From assembly GCA_036583965.1 (NCBI GenBank), contig JAZBQD010000015.1, positions 69,232,330 to 69,296,329 of the forward strand: DNA of 64,000 nucleotides, written 5' to 3'. Position numbers and translations under genes: made by a program. Source of the stretch: Prunella strophiata (taxonomy: Eukaryota > Chordata > Aves > Passeriformes > Prunellidae). The stretch's first letter is position 1. Each line of letters opens with the position of its first letter. Shown here piece after piece: positions 63,509-64,000 of this stretch. The notes beneath the pieces are model-generated. The model had not been told where the DNA came from. It did not search any database and saw only the letters and a list, made by a program, of their open reading frames with translations.

Positions 63509-64000
63509 CAACAGAAAACATCCCAGAAAATTTTTCTTCTGAGATGAACATCCTGAATAAGACAGAACCAAAAATATTAAAAAAAAAGTGACACTGGAAA
63601 ATGAAGCTTTCCTGTTACCATGGGCAGATGCTTACCTGAAGTAGGGCAAGAACCTCAGTTCCAGCAAATATCCTGTCTTTTCCTAAGTAGAAATTTCAGC
63701 CAATTATTTCCCTGATATCTTAAGATTTCCTCAGTATCTTTAGATAACAGTACTTGTCAAATAAAATAAGGTGTTAGAGAAAACTACGGATTCTTCAAAA
63801 GTCTACCTTGCAAGCAAGTGCTTGTTGATGCTTTTGTCCTTGCTTAGAGTTAATGTAAGAAGGAGTTGTTCTTTTCCTCAGCTTCAAAGGATCTTTGAGT
63901 CTTTATTTTCGAAATGACCATAACCCACATGTGGAAACAAAAGGTCTTCAGTGCCCACAGAAAGAGGACTTACAAGGGTAATCAATTTAAAGCAAATAAA

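Larger units (their letters stand above)
56951..64000. other. AT-rich single-copy noncoding stretch
   Basis: Apart from short CR1 tails and CAAA-type microsatellites, no gene or element was recognised. A T run near 58659-58668 and an A11-12 run near 61671-61682 are minor. The 133-codon A-rich frame at 63190-63591 was rejected as composition-driven. Confidence 0.5.

Noticed and set aside
63190..63591. 133-codon plus-strand frame
   Set aside because: It sits in an A-rich stretch with CAAA repeats. Its K/T/N/Q content follows the base composition, and no motif or convincing splice border was seen.
1..64000. CRISPR arrays, bacterial operons, rRNA or tRNA genes
   Set aside because: No regularly spaced short repeats, no prokaryotic gene packing, and no cloverleaf-like or rRNA segments were seen. 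The repeats are those of a bird nuclear genome.

Overview
This is vertebrate nuclear DNA, almost certainly from a bird. The evidence is the repeat content: several 5'-truncated CR1 LINE copies whose 3' ends carry the CR1-typical ATTCTRTG-like octamers, and LTR fragments of avian endogenous-retrovirus type. No LTR has internal retroviral genes beside it. The window is AT-rich and CpG-poor and has no intact long gene. It looks like a gene desert or the inside of a very large intron. No operon-like organisation, CRISPR array, rRNA or tRNA gene was seen.

Layout. 1-5.9 kb is AT-rich single-copy DNA. 5.9-7.2 kb holds two solo-LTR-like elements in opposite orientation. 7.2-11.9 kb is single-copy. 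11.9-13.2 kb is a 1.26 kb CR1 on the minus strand. 13.2-20.0 kb is single-copy. 20.0-21.1 kb is a CR1 3' end followed by a decayed LTR fragment. 21.1-32.3 kb is mostly single-copy, with one short CR1 tail and several long A/T homopolymers. 32.3-33.8 kb is a CR1 followed at once by an LTR on the other strand. 33.8-44.7 kb is single-copy with local duplications and simple repeats. 44.7-45.3 kb is an ERVL-type solo LTR. 49.2-54.0 kb is a cluster of four CR1 fragments around the only stretch that looks like a real coding exon (minus strand, 51.80-51.97 kb).

The most unusual part is 54.4-56.95 kb. A CpG-dense island of about 270 bp is followed by two tandem-repeat families. Family A (55.04-55.96 kb, period about 178 bp) has TTAGGG-like words in most units. 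It lies between copies of family B (54.84-55.04 and 55.96-56.95 kb, period about 165-240 bp), which is AT/pyrimidine-rich and carries strong palindromes. I do not recognise either satellite.

56.95-64 kb is again AT-rich single-copy DNA with short CR1 tails. The only functional scenario the sequence suggests is that the CpG island is a promoter, possibly for a minus-strand transcript that includes the candidate exon. That is inference. All calls come from reading by eye; no alignment or database search was run.
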